A stretch of 11,539 nt of DNA. It comes from Prolixibacteraceae bacterium UBA6162 (lineage in GTDB: Bacteria; Bacteroidota; Bacteroidia; Bacteroidales; Prolixibacteraceae). Location: the NCBI GenBank assembly GCA_002428215.1, contig DIUI01000052.1, positions 1-11,539 of the forward strand, given 5' to 3'. Shown in pieces: positions 1 to 7,105 of this stretch (positions within the stretch are counted from its first letter, which is position 1; the number at the start of each line of letters is the position of its first letter). A program made the translations under genes and the position numbers. Below the pieces are notes generated by a model. The model was not told where the DNA came from, searched no databases, and was given only the letters and a program-made list of their open reading frames with translations.

Positions 1-1409
1 TGAGGAGCAATGTATTTTCCACCCGACAGTTTGAACATCTCCTTTTTACGATCGGTAATTTTAAGGTAGATCCCATCGACGAAAGTTCCTATATCGCCTG
101 TATGAAACCAGCCATCAGCATCGATAACTTCGGCCGTAATTTCCGGAGCTTTATAATATCCCATCATTACGCCCGGACCTTTGCACAAAATCTCACCATC
201 GTCAGCAATTTTAACCTCGAACCCTTCCAGAACCGGTCCAACCGTGCCAATCATCATCTGGCTGGTCATTGGGTTGTTTACAGCAATAACAGGAGAAGTC
301 TCGGTGAGTCCATATCCCTCGAGATTCCACATACCAGCCATACCAAGTACCCTGGCGATGTTGGGCTGCAATGCTGCACCACCCGATACTACATAGACAA
401 TATTACCCCCCAATGCAGCCCTCCACTTGGAATAGATTAGCTTGTCGGCAATTTTAATTTTCAAACGCATCAAAGGACTGTACTTCTTATTATACTCAAA
501 ATGTTGGGTTAGCCTGAGTGCCCAGAAATAGAGTTTCTTTTTGATGCCTGACAACTCCTTGCCCTTGGTAACGAACCCATCGTGAACCCGCTCTAACAAA
601 CGGGGTACTGAATTAAACATATGAGGCTTGATCTCTTTAATGGCCGACACAATTTGACCAAGGTTACCTACATAATAGATTCCCAAACCTTTAAACTGAA
701 AGTGATAATTCACACTACGCTCATATACATGACAAAGTGGTAAGAAACTGATTACCCTATGGTCTTTACCCAGATTGTGCAATTTTGCATGTGCGGTAAA
801 ATTGGATACCAGATTTCGTTGCGAAAGCATTACCCCTTTGGGAACGCCGGTAGTACCTGATGTATAAATTATGGTTGCAAGATCCTCCGGTTGAATCGAT
901 GCTTTAATTTTTTCCAGTTCAGCCATTAAGCGTTTGCTATTGGCAGCACCCAATGCCAGAATCTCTTCGTAATTTTTAGCTCCGGCAACCTCTTCGAATG
1001 CATAAATTTCAAGAATGTTGGGAACATTGGCTACAACCGGTTTAAGCTTTTCAAAAAGTTTTGCATCACCTACTATAAGATACTTTGCTTCAGAATGTGT
1101 CAAAATATAACTATACTCCTCTTCGCCAATGGTGGGATAAATTGGCACATGTACTGCTCCCATCATCGACAAACCCATATCGGCAAAGTTCCATTCCGGC
1201 CGGTTGTTGGTAACCGTGGCAACTTTATCACCGGCCAACACCCCCAATGCCATCATACCCATGGCAAATTGATGGCTCTTTTCGACATACTCCTGGGTGG
1301 AAAATGTATACCAGTTATCACCCTTTTTCCCGCCTAAAGCGTCGGGTCTGGGAAAATTGGACAATGCATGCTCCAATACATCAAATGTCCTTTTAACTCT
1401 ATGTTCCAT
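1..1409 (-). CDS. Long-chain fatty-acid--CoA ligase (AMP-forming), C-terminus cut by window edge
   Basis: The gene reads leftward from the ATG at 1409-1407 and stays open to the window edge, giving 469 full codons. It belongs to the adenylate-forming (AMP-binding) superfamily and most resembles long-chain acyl-CoA synthetases, which activate free fatty acids with ATP to acyl-AMP and then acyl-CoA, usually at the inner face of the cytoplasmic membrane. Visible motifs are the P-loop YTSGTTGVPKG starting at residue 182, FLPLCHVYER soon after it, GYGLTE at 365-370, the ATP-ribose binding segment DGWFHTGD ending at residue 439, and the hinge region ITDRKKEMFKLSGGKYIAP at the edge. Family members are about 600 residues, so roughly 130 C-terminal residues with the catalytic lysine lie outside. 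The distance between motifs fits long-chain rather than acetate or aryl ligases; chain-length preference cannot be read from sequence. No Shine-Dalgarno is visible, as is usual in Bacteroidota. Confidence 0.95.
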   Translation of the reverse strand, partial: MEHRVKRTFDVLEHALSNFPRPDALGGKKGDNWYTFSTQEYVEKSHQFAMGMMALGVLAGDKVATVTNNRPEWNFADMGLSMMGAVHVPIYPTIGEEEYSYILTHSEAKYLIVGDAKLFEKLKPVVANVPNILEIYAFEEVAGAKNYEEILALGAANSKRLMAELEKIKASIQPEDLATIIYTSGTTGVPKGVMLSQRNLVSNFTAHAKLHNLGKDHRVISFLPLCHVYERSVNYHFQFKGLGIYYVGNLGQIVSAIKEIKPHMFNSVPRLLERVHDGFVTKGKELSGIKKKLYFWALRLTQHFEYNKKYSPLMRLKIKIADKLIYSKWRAALGGNIVYVVSGGAALQPNIARVLGMAGMWNLEGYGLTETSPVIAVNNPMTSQMMIGTVGPVLEGFEVKIADDGEILCKGPGVMMGYYKAPEITAEVIDADGWFHTGDIGTFVDGIYLKITDRKKEMFKLSGGKYIAP

Positions 1410-1674
1410 AAGTCTTGGTTTTTGAAAAATTGGTCTAAATATACAGCAATTTGGTGGCCCAATTTCAAAGGAATCTCTCTCCCGAATGAGACCCCTATCT
1501 ATTTAAAATGATTTCACATAACACATAATCATTTGATTTCATGTATCTTATAGAAATATATTTCGACGTTTTAAGTTTTATGTTCCAATAATCAACAACC
1601 TTTTAGTATGTTTTTAAGTCCTGTCTCGACGGTATAAAGCTTTGTATTAAGAAGGTGGATGACGCGCAAAAAAA
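1410..1674. other. Intergenic region between acyl-CoA synthetase and ccsBA
   Basis: No credible gene lies here on either strand. The part nearest the synthetase carries its probable promoter (listed separately). The middle is AT-rich and contains a short inverted repeat, AAATGATT at 1506-1513 and AATCATTT at 1527-1534. It also contains a direct repeat TGATTTCA at 1509-1516 and 1534-1541, 25 bases apart. These are short and in AT-rich sequence, so they may be chance. The right end leads into the ccsBA terminator. Confidence 0.6.
1436..1443 (-). promoter_or_regulatory. Possible -7 promoter element of the acyl-CoA synthetase gene
   Basis: Read on the minus strand this is TATATTTA, matching seven of eight positions of the Bacteroidota -7 pattern TAnnTTTG. 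It would place the transcript start about 20 bases before the ATG. TTG-like -33 candidates lie upstream, but their spacing (16 or 22 bases) is not ideal. This is a pattern match only. Confidence 0.3.
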
Positions 1675-1706
1675 TCCCCGGTTGAATCGCAAAATTCAAC
1701 CGGGGA
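1668..1706 (-). terminator. Rho-independent terminator of ccsBA
   Basis: A perfect 13-bp stem is formed by TCCCCGGTTGAAT (1675-1687) and ATTCAACCGGGGA (1694-1706) around a 6-base loop. On the minus strand it is followed directly by seven T (plus-strand A at 1668-1674), the classic intrinsic terminator layout. It begins 25 bases after the ccsBA stop codon. The plus-strand side also has a T-rich tail (1714-1721), so the hairpin could work in both directions, but no plus-strand gene ends here. Confidence 0.93.
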
Positions 1707-1730
1707 ATAGAATATTTTTTTCTAGATCAA

Positions 1731-4700
1731 CTATCCGTTGGCTTCGTCGGTATTTGAATCCGATTTTTTAATTTTCTTTTTCTTCTGCTTTAAGGCATCC
1801 ATCTCTTTTTCATAGAGATTGTCTTTAATAAACGCCAGAAACATAAGAATACATATTGCCACCAGGGTAGCCGGAAGTGCCGGATGCAACCCATCGACCG
1901 ATCCGCGCCCGTAGGAATGCAATCCGGAGAGGTAATAATTCACCCCGAAATAGGTCATCAAAACCGACAATAAACCTAAAATTGAGGCCATATTATAATT
2001 GTAAAGACCGCGCAGTGAAGGAATGAGTCTCATGTGCACAATAAACGAATACACCACAATGGTTATGAGTGACCAGGTCTCTTTGGGATCCCATCCCCAA
2101 TAACGCCCCCAACTTTCATTCGCCCAGATCCCTCCAAGGAAAGTACCAATGGTAAGAAAATAGAGTCCAACAGTTGCCGACATCTCAGAAATTATAGTGA
2201 GCTGTTCCATAATAACATTCACCTTGTCCATGTTAATCCGGTTTCTGATAAGTATAAGTACCATTACCAGGATTCCCAGGAAAGCACTAAGGCCAATAAA
2301 ACCATAACTGGCTGTTATCACAGAGACATGAATGGTTAACCAATAGGAGTTGAGCACAGGCACCAGCGGTGTTATTTCGGGATTCATCCAGCTAAGGTGA
2401 GCCACAAAAAGCGAAATGCCTGCAAATACGGAAGCGGTACCCACTACCATTGGATATTTGCTGCCAAATAAAAATCCTGCCAGCATAGATGCCCAGGCCA
2501 CATAGATTACAGATTCGTATCCGTTGCTCCATGGGGCATGTCCCGAGATATACCAACGCACGATCAATCCAGCGGTGTGCACCACAAACAAGAGCAGAAT
2601 AAGTCCGTAGAAGGTACGTTTCAACCACGGATTAATCGGCTTCATTCTAAAGATATTTACAAAAAGAATGAATAGTAGTATAAAACCAAAGGCCAGATAG
2701 AAAGGGAAAACACGTTGAAAAGGATTGACATTGTTGTACAATCTTTCTGCCTTTTTCTGATTCTCGGTAGGTAAAATATCAGACGCATATTTGGATTGAT
2801 ACATGCTAACGGCACGAAGAACCTCAAGGGCGCCAGTTTTATTACCCTCCATTACAAATTGCTTGAACACATCAATGCCCGAAGCCACAAACATGGAGTC
2901 ACCTGCCTCTATCCCTTGAGCACGAACCCCGGGATACATCCATGGCTCAGTGCTGTCGGGCGTTGGAAAAATGGTAATCAGGTTGTTTCTGAATATCAAA
3001 AAACTAATGTTTACCTTTTCATCCAGGTAAATATACTCTTTCTCAACCCGGTTGCGCATAGCAGGATTCTTACCGTAGGCCGTCTGAACCTGTTCAGTAA
3101 GCCGATAGTTGCCATTGGAATCGAAAAGGTCAACAAGAGAAATATACGACCCGTTGGCATTCAAAGTTGTGGCAAGCGCCTTGTTTGAAATTTTAAGCAT
3201 GGGCAGTCTCTGCCATGATTCGGGATAGAGCATCATACTCAACAGAACCTCATCTGAAGACCGGCCGTATACCTTTTGCTTACGTGAGAGTTTTCTTACA
3301 ATGTCGCTCGAGAGGGTGCTTACTGGTTCGATTCGACCATCCGGGCTATGAACCCATAGATTACTAAAAGCAGCAACAATGTCGCTGTCAATAACTGGTA
3401 TATGTGCGGCGCTGCCAGGCTGTGCCTTTGCAGGTAGCGACATTCCCAGGGTGAGGAGCAACAGCATCAAACTGCCGGTCGATATCTTTTTGAGCCTGCG
3501 GGCAAGATTCTGAAAATGAGAGTGTGGATTAATCAAAGAAAGAATCATTCCGATGGTAAGTAAGAAATATCCAAGATAGGTAATCCATGTACCCCAAAAG
3601 TCATGATTAACCGACAAAATAGTACCCTGTTCGTCCTGATCGTAAGATGATTGAAAAAATTTGTATCCTCCATAAATCATAGTACTGTTCATGAAAATTC
3701 TCAAATCCCGTCGAACACCATTTTCATCGTCAATAAGGGTCACCTCCGATGCATAAGATGCAGGAGAATCTGACCCTGGATAGCGGTCGAGCTGAAATTC
3801 GCGCAGATGCAATGAAAATGGTATTGGGAGCTTTTTAGAGCCATATGCCAGTTTCAGCGTTTTCCCATGCCAGTCGTAGGTAATGGTATCCATTTCATAA
3901 CCTGGAATACCAAAAATCGGAATAATACGCTCATTCCGTCCGTCGGTAACTTTAAGTACTATAGCATTCTCTCCGGTTCTACCCTGGGTGCTTTTTGCAG
4001 CTGAAAAAATCGCTTTTTCGTAAAAATTACGAACCAGAAATCGGGTTGAACCAAAATTGTAAATGTTCATGGGAAACAAGGCAATGGTATCACCCGCAGG
4101 TATAACCAATCCCTCCTCGGCTCCCATTGCCATTTGAGTAACAGCTTCACGCGCTACCATACTTAGCTGACTGTCATTCATAAATAAATGAAAATCAGCC
4201 CGATCGGAAGATTCGAATCCAATCGAAAAGGCATTAAAACGGAGTAGATTGCCCTGTGCAACCACGTAACTCGACATGCCCGATCCACCAGGACCACTCA
4301 AAACAAAATCAACTGCAGGCGATCCGGCATCTGAAGGAATGGGGGTACGTACTGCATCTGTTATATATCCAACCGATGTCAGGGATAGTGTTTCCCCGCC
4401 TGAAGTGAGTTTAGACCGGTAACGTTTTGGCGTAAGCTCAGAGAATTCCACCTTGCTAACCTCGGCATCATCGCCAAATTGAGCGTAAAGGTAGTTGTCG
4501 TACGACAAGATGTGTGAGGCAGTATTGCCCTCTCTAATGTGCATAGTTCCTTCAAAACTGATATAGCGGGTTACGGCCGCTCCAATCAATATAACCAGGA
4601 AGGATATGTGGAAGGTAAACATGGTTAGGTTGTTCCGCTTATATTGCTTGTATTTTAAGAGATTGTCGACCAGATTAATGGCCAGCAATAGCATAAGCAG

Positions 4701-4853
4701 TTCAAACCACCAGGCGTTGTAAACCAACACCCGTGCGGCAGGCGTGCCATACCCAGTTTCAATAAAGGTGGCAACACCCATAGCAAAGGCAAAGACCAAA
4801 AACATAAAGGCCATTGCCGACATTGATGTCAAGTAATTCCAGATAAGTCTCAT
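1731..4853 (-). CDS. ccsBA: Fused cytochrome c biogenesis protein CcsB-CcsA (ResB-ResC, System II)
   Basis: This 1040-residue membrane protein joins both halves of the System II cytochrome c synthase, which exports heme and attaches it to CXXCH motifs of c-type apocytochromes on the outer face of the inner membrane. The N-terminal half is ResB/CcsB-like: membrane segments near 10-30, 46-65 and 77-97, the motif FIETGYGTPAAR at 30-41, a periplasmic domain (about 100-420) and a membrane segment near 423-441. The C-terminal half is CcsA/ResC-like, with multiple segments from about 715 and the heme-handling WWD motif containing WGWDPKETW at 919-927. The histidines expected as heme ligands are present: H82 in the third helix, H819 and H842 flanking a helix (same 23-residue spacing I recall for Helicobacter CcsBA), and H979 in GLHSYG. 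The tail is lysine-rich (1022-1030). Unusual features are a signal-peptide-like stretch at about 455-478 and a 230-residue soluble region before the CcsA part. No cytochrome gene is adjacent. Confidence 0.95.
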   Translation of the reverse strand: MRLIWNYLTSMSAMAFMFLVFAFAMGVATFIETGYGTPAARVLVYNAWWFELLMLLLAINLVDNLLKYKQYKRNNLTMFTFHISFLVILIGAAVTRYISFEGTMHIREGNTASHILSYDNYLYAQFGDDAEVSKVEFSELTPKRYRSKLTSGGETLSLTSVGYITDAVRTPIPSDAGSPAVDFVLSGPGGSGMSSYVVAQGNLLRFNAFSIGFESSDRADFHLFMNDSQLSMVAREAVTQMAMGAEEGLVIPAGDTIALFPMNIYNFGSTRFLVRNFYEKAIFSAAKSTQGRTGENAIVLKVTDGRNERIIPIFGIPGYEMDTITYDWHGKTLKLAYGSKKLPIPFSLHLREFQLDRYPGSDSPASYASEVTLIDDENGVRRDLRIFMNSTMIYGGYKFFQSSYDQDEQGTILSVNHDFWGTWITYLGYFLLTIGMILSLINPHSHFQNLARRLKKISTGSLMLLLLTLGMSLPAKAQPGSAAHIPVIDSDIVAAFSNLWVHSPDGRIEPVSTLSSDIVRKLSRKQKVYGRSSDEVLLSMMLYPESWQRLPMLKISNKALATTLNANGSYISLVDLFDSNGNYRLTEQVQTAYGKNPAMRNRVEKEYIYLDEKVNISFLIFRNNLITIFPTPDSTEPWMYPGVRAQGIEAGDSMFVASGIDVFKQFVMEGNKTGALEVLRAVSMYQSKYASDILPTENQKKAERLYNNVNPFQRVFPFYLAFGFILLFILFVNIFRMKPINPWLKRTFYGLILLLFVVHTAGLIVRWYISGHAPWSNGYESVIYVAWASMLAGFLFGSKYPMVVGTASVFAGISLFVAHLSWMNPEITPLVPVLNSYWLTIHVSVITASYGFIGLSAFLGILVMVLILIRNRINMDKVNVIMEQLTIISEMSATVGLYFLTIGTFLGGIWANESWGRYWGWDPKETWSLITIVVYSFIVHMRLIPSLRGLYNYNMASILGLLSVLMTYFGVNYYLSGLHSYGRGSVDGLHPALPATLVAICILMFLAFIKDNLYEKEMDALKQKKKKIKKSDSNTDEANG

Positions 4854-5147
4854 ATATATATAGAAAAATTTGAGGTGAAATTATATCTTTTTTAGAATGA
4901 TTCAAAATAATTAAGCTCCATGCCTGTTCAAAAAAGCAAAGCCGAATGCCCCGAAAAACTCTTTAAGTCTGATTACTTGCTGATTAGTTAAGCCTCAGCT
5001 TAAAGCATAACCAACCAGCGGTCGACCGACCTGCCTGAAAAAGACTTTGTCAACATAAAGTAGATTGTAAACAGTTTGTTGATTTCTGCAACCAAAACTC
5101 CCTGAAAAGTATTGCAAAAGAGGTAAATAATTCTCGCTCAGAGGTGG
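4854..5147. other. Intergenic region between ccsBA and cca
   Basis: No credible coding sequence was seen in these 294 bases. The left part holds a probable ccsBA promoter. Further right are a small hairpin TTAAGC-CTCA-GCTTAA (4988-5003) and a perfect 10-base palindrome CGGTCGACCG (5019-5028). Neither is followed by a T run, so neither looks like a terminator for the cca gene that ends at 5148. The function of the 4930-5147 part is unknown. Confidence 0.6.
4903..4932 (-). promoter_or_regulatory. Probable ccsBA promoter
   Basis: On the minus strand, TTTG (4932-4929) is separated by 18 bases from TTATTTTG (4910-4903). This closely resembles the Bacteroidota promoter layout of a TTTG -33 box, about 19 bases, and a TAnnTTTG -7 box, with one mismatch in the -7 box. 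The predicted start leaves a leader of roughly 40 bases before the ATG at 4853. No Shine-Dalgarno is obvious. Confidence 0.42.
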
Positions 5148-6602
5148 TTACAAGGTAGGTCTCAGGCCAAGCTCTTCTCCTCTGCGCAGCATAAGCTGGT
5201 AGGCTGCATCATGGCTGTTTTCAATTTCGCCATCGAGAATTGCATCTTTAATAGCGGTTTTGATAATCCCGACTTCCCGACCAGGAGCTATGCCGAAAGT
5301 GGCCATAATCTCTTCCCCACTCACAGGAGGTTGAAAATTACGAATGGCATCTTTCTCATCAATTTCCCTGAGTTTATCACGCACAAGACGAAAGTTCTCA
5401 ATATGACGCCTTACTTTTTCAGCATTTTTTGAGGTAATATCGGCCTCACACAAAGTCATCAAATCATCTACGTCATCGCCGGCATCAAACAGCAGGCGCC
5501 GAACCGCTGAATCGGTCACTTCCTCTTCCACCAAAGCCATTGGACGCATATGTAATTCAACTATTTTTTGCACATACTTCATCTTCTCATTTAGTGGAAG
5601 CTTCATCCTTCGAAAAATCTGGGGGACCATTCTAGCCCCCACAAAATTGTGACCGTGAAAGGTCCAGCCAATTCCCTCCTGAAAGCGTTTTGTGGCAGGT
5701 TTGGCTATATCGTGTAACAAAGCACTCCATCGCAGCCAAAGATCAGAGCTATAGGGTGCCAGATTGTCAAGCACTTTTAGTGTATGGTAGAAATTGTCTT
5801 TATGAGCAATTCCTTTAACCTGATCAACCCCTTTTAGCTTTTGCAACTCCGGAAAGATTAGCGGCAGAAGACCTGATTCCTCAAGAAGAATAAAACCGAC
5901 CGAGGGCTTGGGACAAAGAATAATCTTATTAAGCTCATCTGCAATGCGCTCTGCAGATACAATTTCAATTCTTTCCCTGTTTCTCACCAAAGCTTCAAAG
6001 GTACCGGGCTCGATTTTAAATCCCAACTGCGTAGCAAAGCGGATAGCCCGCATCATGCGAAGAGGATCGTCTGAAAAAGTAATATCAGGATTCATTGGTG
6101 TTCGCAGTATTCTCTTTTCCAGGTCGGCTGTGCCTCCAAACGGGTCAATTAAAATTCCGGGATTTTCAGAATTAAGGGATATGGCCATGGCATTAATGGT
6201 GAAGTCTCGTCGAAGCTGATCGTCCTCTAATGTCCCAACTTCAACTTCAGGTTTTCGGGAATCACGCTGGTATGACTCCTTTCTTGCCCCCACAAATTCG
6301 ATATCTGTATCGCGGTATCGCAGCATGGCTGTTCCGAAATTTTTGTAAACAGTTACCCCATTTCTTACACCAAGCGATGCTGCGACCCGCTCGGCAAGGT
6401 CAATTCCGCTGCCAACCGTCATAATGTCAATATCCTTGGTAGCCCGTTTCATTAAAAGGTCACGCACATAGCCACCAACAAGATAGACAGGTTGTCCCAA
6501 AACAGCAGCCTCATTTGTAATGGTCCGAAAAAGTTTTGTGCTTAGTATTTGGTTGAAAATCACTGGCAAGTAGAGTAAACGGTTCCAGAAAACAACTGAC
6601 AA
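5148..6602 (-). CDS. cca: CCA-adding tRNA nucleotidyltransferase with HD domain (poly(A) polymerase family)
   Basis: The product (484 residues from the furthest start) is a class II nucleotidyltransferase that adds or repairs the 3'-CCA end of tRNAs in the cytoplasm. Motifs in order are LVGGYVRD (41-48), the metal-binding DIDI (57-60, with D57 and D59), RRDFTINAMA (131-140), the nucleotide-selecting SDDPLRMMRAIRFA region (177-190), and a C-terminal HD phosphohydrolase-like domain with LLHDIAKP (295-302) and FHGHNFVGA (315-323). Length and domain order fit the Bacteroidota CCA/HD proteins; poly(A) polymerase activity is the alternative within this family. The open frame has no ATG before the core: the furthest start is TTG at 6602, and a GTG at 6563 gives a protein beginning MIFNQILSTKLF, close to where relatives begin. 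A TAnnTTTG match at 6627-6620 favours the GTG. It is divergent from the thioredoxin gene, and no terminator was seen after its stop. Confidence 0.93.
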   Translation of the reverse strand: MSVVFWNRLLYLPVIFNQILSTKLFRTITNEAAVLGQPVYLVGGYVRDLLMKRATKDIDIMTVGSGIDLAERVAASLGVRNGVTVYKNFGTAMLRYRDTDIEFVGARKESYQRDSRKPEVEVGTLEDDQLRRDFTINAMAISLNSENPGILIDPFGGTADLEKRILRTPMNPDITFSDDPLRMMRAIRFATQLGFKIEPGTFEALVRNRERIEIVSAERIADELNKIILCPKPSVGFILLEESGLLPLIFPELQKLKGVDQVKGIAHKDNFYHTLKVLDNLAPYSSDLWLRWSALLHDIAKPATKRFQEGIGWTFHGHNFVGARMVPQIFRRMKLPLNEKMKYVQKIVELHMRPMALVEEEVTDSAVRRLLFDAGDDVDDLMTLCEADITSKNAEKVRRHIENFRLVRDKLREIDEKDAIRNFQPPVSGEEIMATFGIAPGREVGIIKTAIKDAILDGEIENSHDAAYQLMLRRGEELGLRPTL

Positions 6603-6619
6603 ACATGTCAGTTTCGTGA

Positions 6620-6627
6620 CAAAATTA
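6620..6627 (-). promoter_or_regulatory. Possible -7 promoter element of cca
   Basis: Read on the minus strand this is TAATTTTG, an exact match to the Bacteroidota -7 pattern TAnnTTTG. No clear TTG -33 box lies about 20 bases upstream. If used, transcription would begin near 6613. That leaves about 10 bases before the TTG start but about 50 before the GTG at 6563, supporting the shorter protein. Confidence 0.35.
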
Positions 6628-6688
6628 CAATAAAATACGTTTTTTCATGGTAAATTGTCCTCCCGTTCCTTCTGGTATTTTTATTGTA

Positions 6689-6716
6689 TTGACAAATAAT
6701 CATATTTATATATTTT
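6689..6716 (+). promoter_or_regulatory. Possible thioredoxin promoter
   Basis: TTGACA at 6689-6694 followed by TATATTTT at 6709-6716 gives a TTG box, 17 bases, and a -7 box matching TAnnTTTG at seven of eight positions. The region is very AT-rich, so a chance match is possible. The leader before the ATG at 6737 would be short, about 15 bases. Confidence 0.33.
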
Positions 6717-6736
6717 CATAATTAAATTGGTTTGAT

Positions 6737-7105
6737 ATGCTAGAGCATTTAACTAAAGAGACTTTCAAGGAGAAAGTATTTAATTTCGAAGTAAACAAAG
6801 ACTGGAAATATGAAGGCAGCGTTCCCTGTCTGATCGATTTCTATGCCGATTGGTGCGGACCATGTAAAATTGTAGCTCCTTTGCTCGAGGAACTTCAAAA
6901 AGAGTATGGAGATAAAATTGTTATCTACAAAGTTGACACCGAAGACCAACAGGAATTGGCAGGAATGTTTGGAATCCAAAGTATTCCATCGCTGCTATTT
7001 GTGCCAATCGATGGGCAACCTCAGATGGCCATGGGTGCACTACAAAAAAACACCTTCGAACAAGCAATCGCAGATGTACTAAAGGTTGAAAAGCCTGTCA
7101 ATTAG
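6737..7105 (+). CDS. trxA: Thioredoxin (WCGPC)
   Basis: This 122-residue protein is a single thioredoxin domain. It has the redox motif DFYADWCGPCK with C40 and C43 as the reactive pair, and the cis-proline motif SIPS with P84. No signal peptide or lipobox is present, so it should act in the cytoplasm as a general protein disulfide reductase, recycled by thioredoxin reductase (not in this window). It is slightly longer than the typical 105-110 residues because of an N-terminal extension of about 15 residues before the first strand. An extra cysteine (C31) sits nine residues before the active site. The gene is divergent from cca, and its stop overlaps the stop of the convergent murF by 8 bases. 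Thioredoxin identity is secure; which paralogue it is in this genome is not known. Confidence 0.95.
   Translation: MLEHLTKETFKEKVFNFEVNKDWKYEGSVPCLIDFYADWCGPCKIVAPLLEELQKEYGDKIVIYKVDTEDQQELAGMFGIQSIPSLLFVPIDGQPQMAMGALQKNTFEQAIADVLKVEKPVN

Noticed and set aside
102..440. Plus-strand open frame of 112 codons
   Set aside because: It lies antisense to the acyl-CoA synthetase, whose conserved GYGLTE and TGD motifs are encoded here on the other strand. The translated product has no recognisable features.
1506..1541. Inverted repeat AAATGATT/AATCATTT and direct repeat TGATTTCA as a regulator site
   Set aside because: The repeats are short and sit in AT-rich sequence, where such matches are common, and they are more than 60 bases upstream of the likely promoter. 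They are mentioned only under the intergenic region.
2796..3188. Plus-strand open frame of 130 codons
   Set aside because: It is antisense to the soluble middle part of ccsBA, with no family resemblance and low-complexity shadow-like composition.
4988..5003. Hairpin TTAAGC-CTCA-GCTTAA as a cca terminator
   Set aside because: The stem is only 6 bp and mostly A-T, lies about 145 bases past the cca stop, and has no T run.
5908..6219. Plus-strand open frame of 103 codons
   Set aside because: It is antisense to the conserved nucleotidyltransferase core of cca and is a shadow frame.
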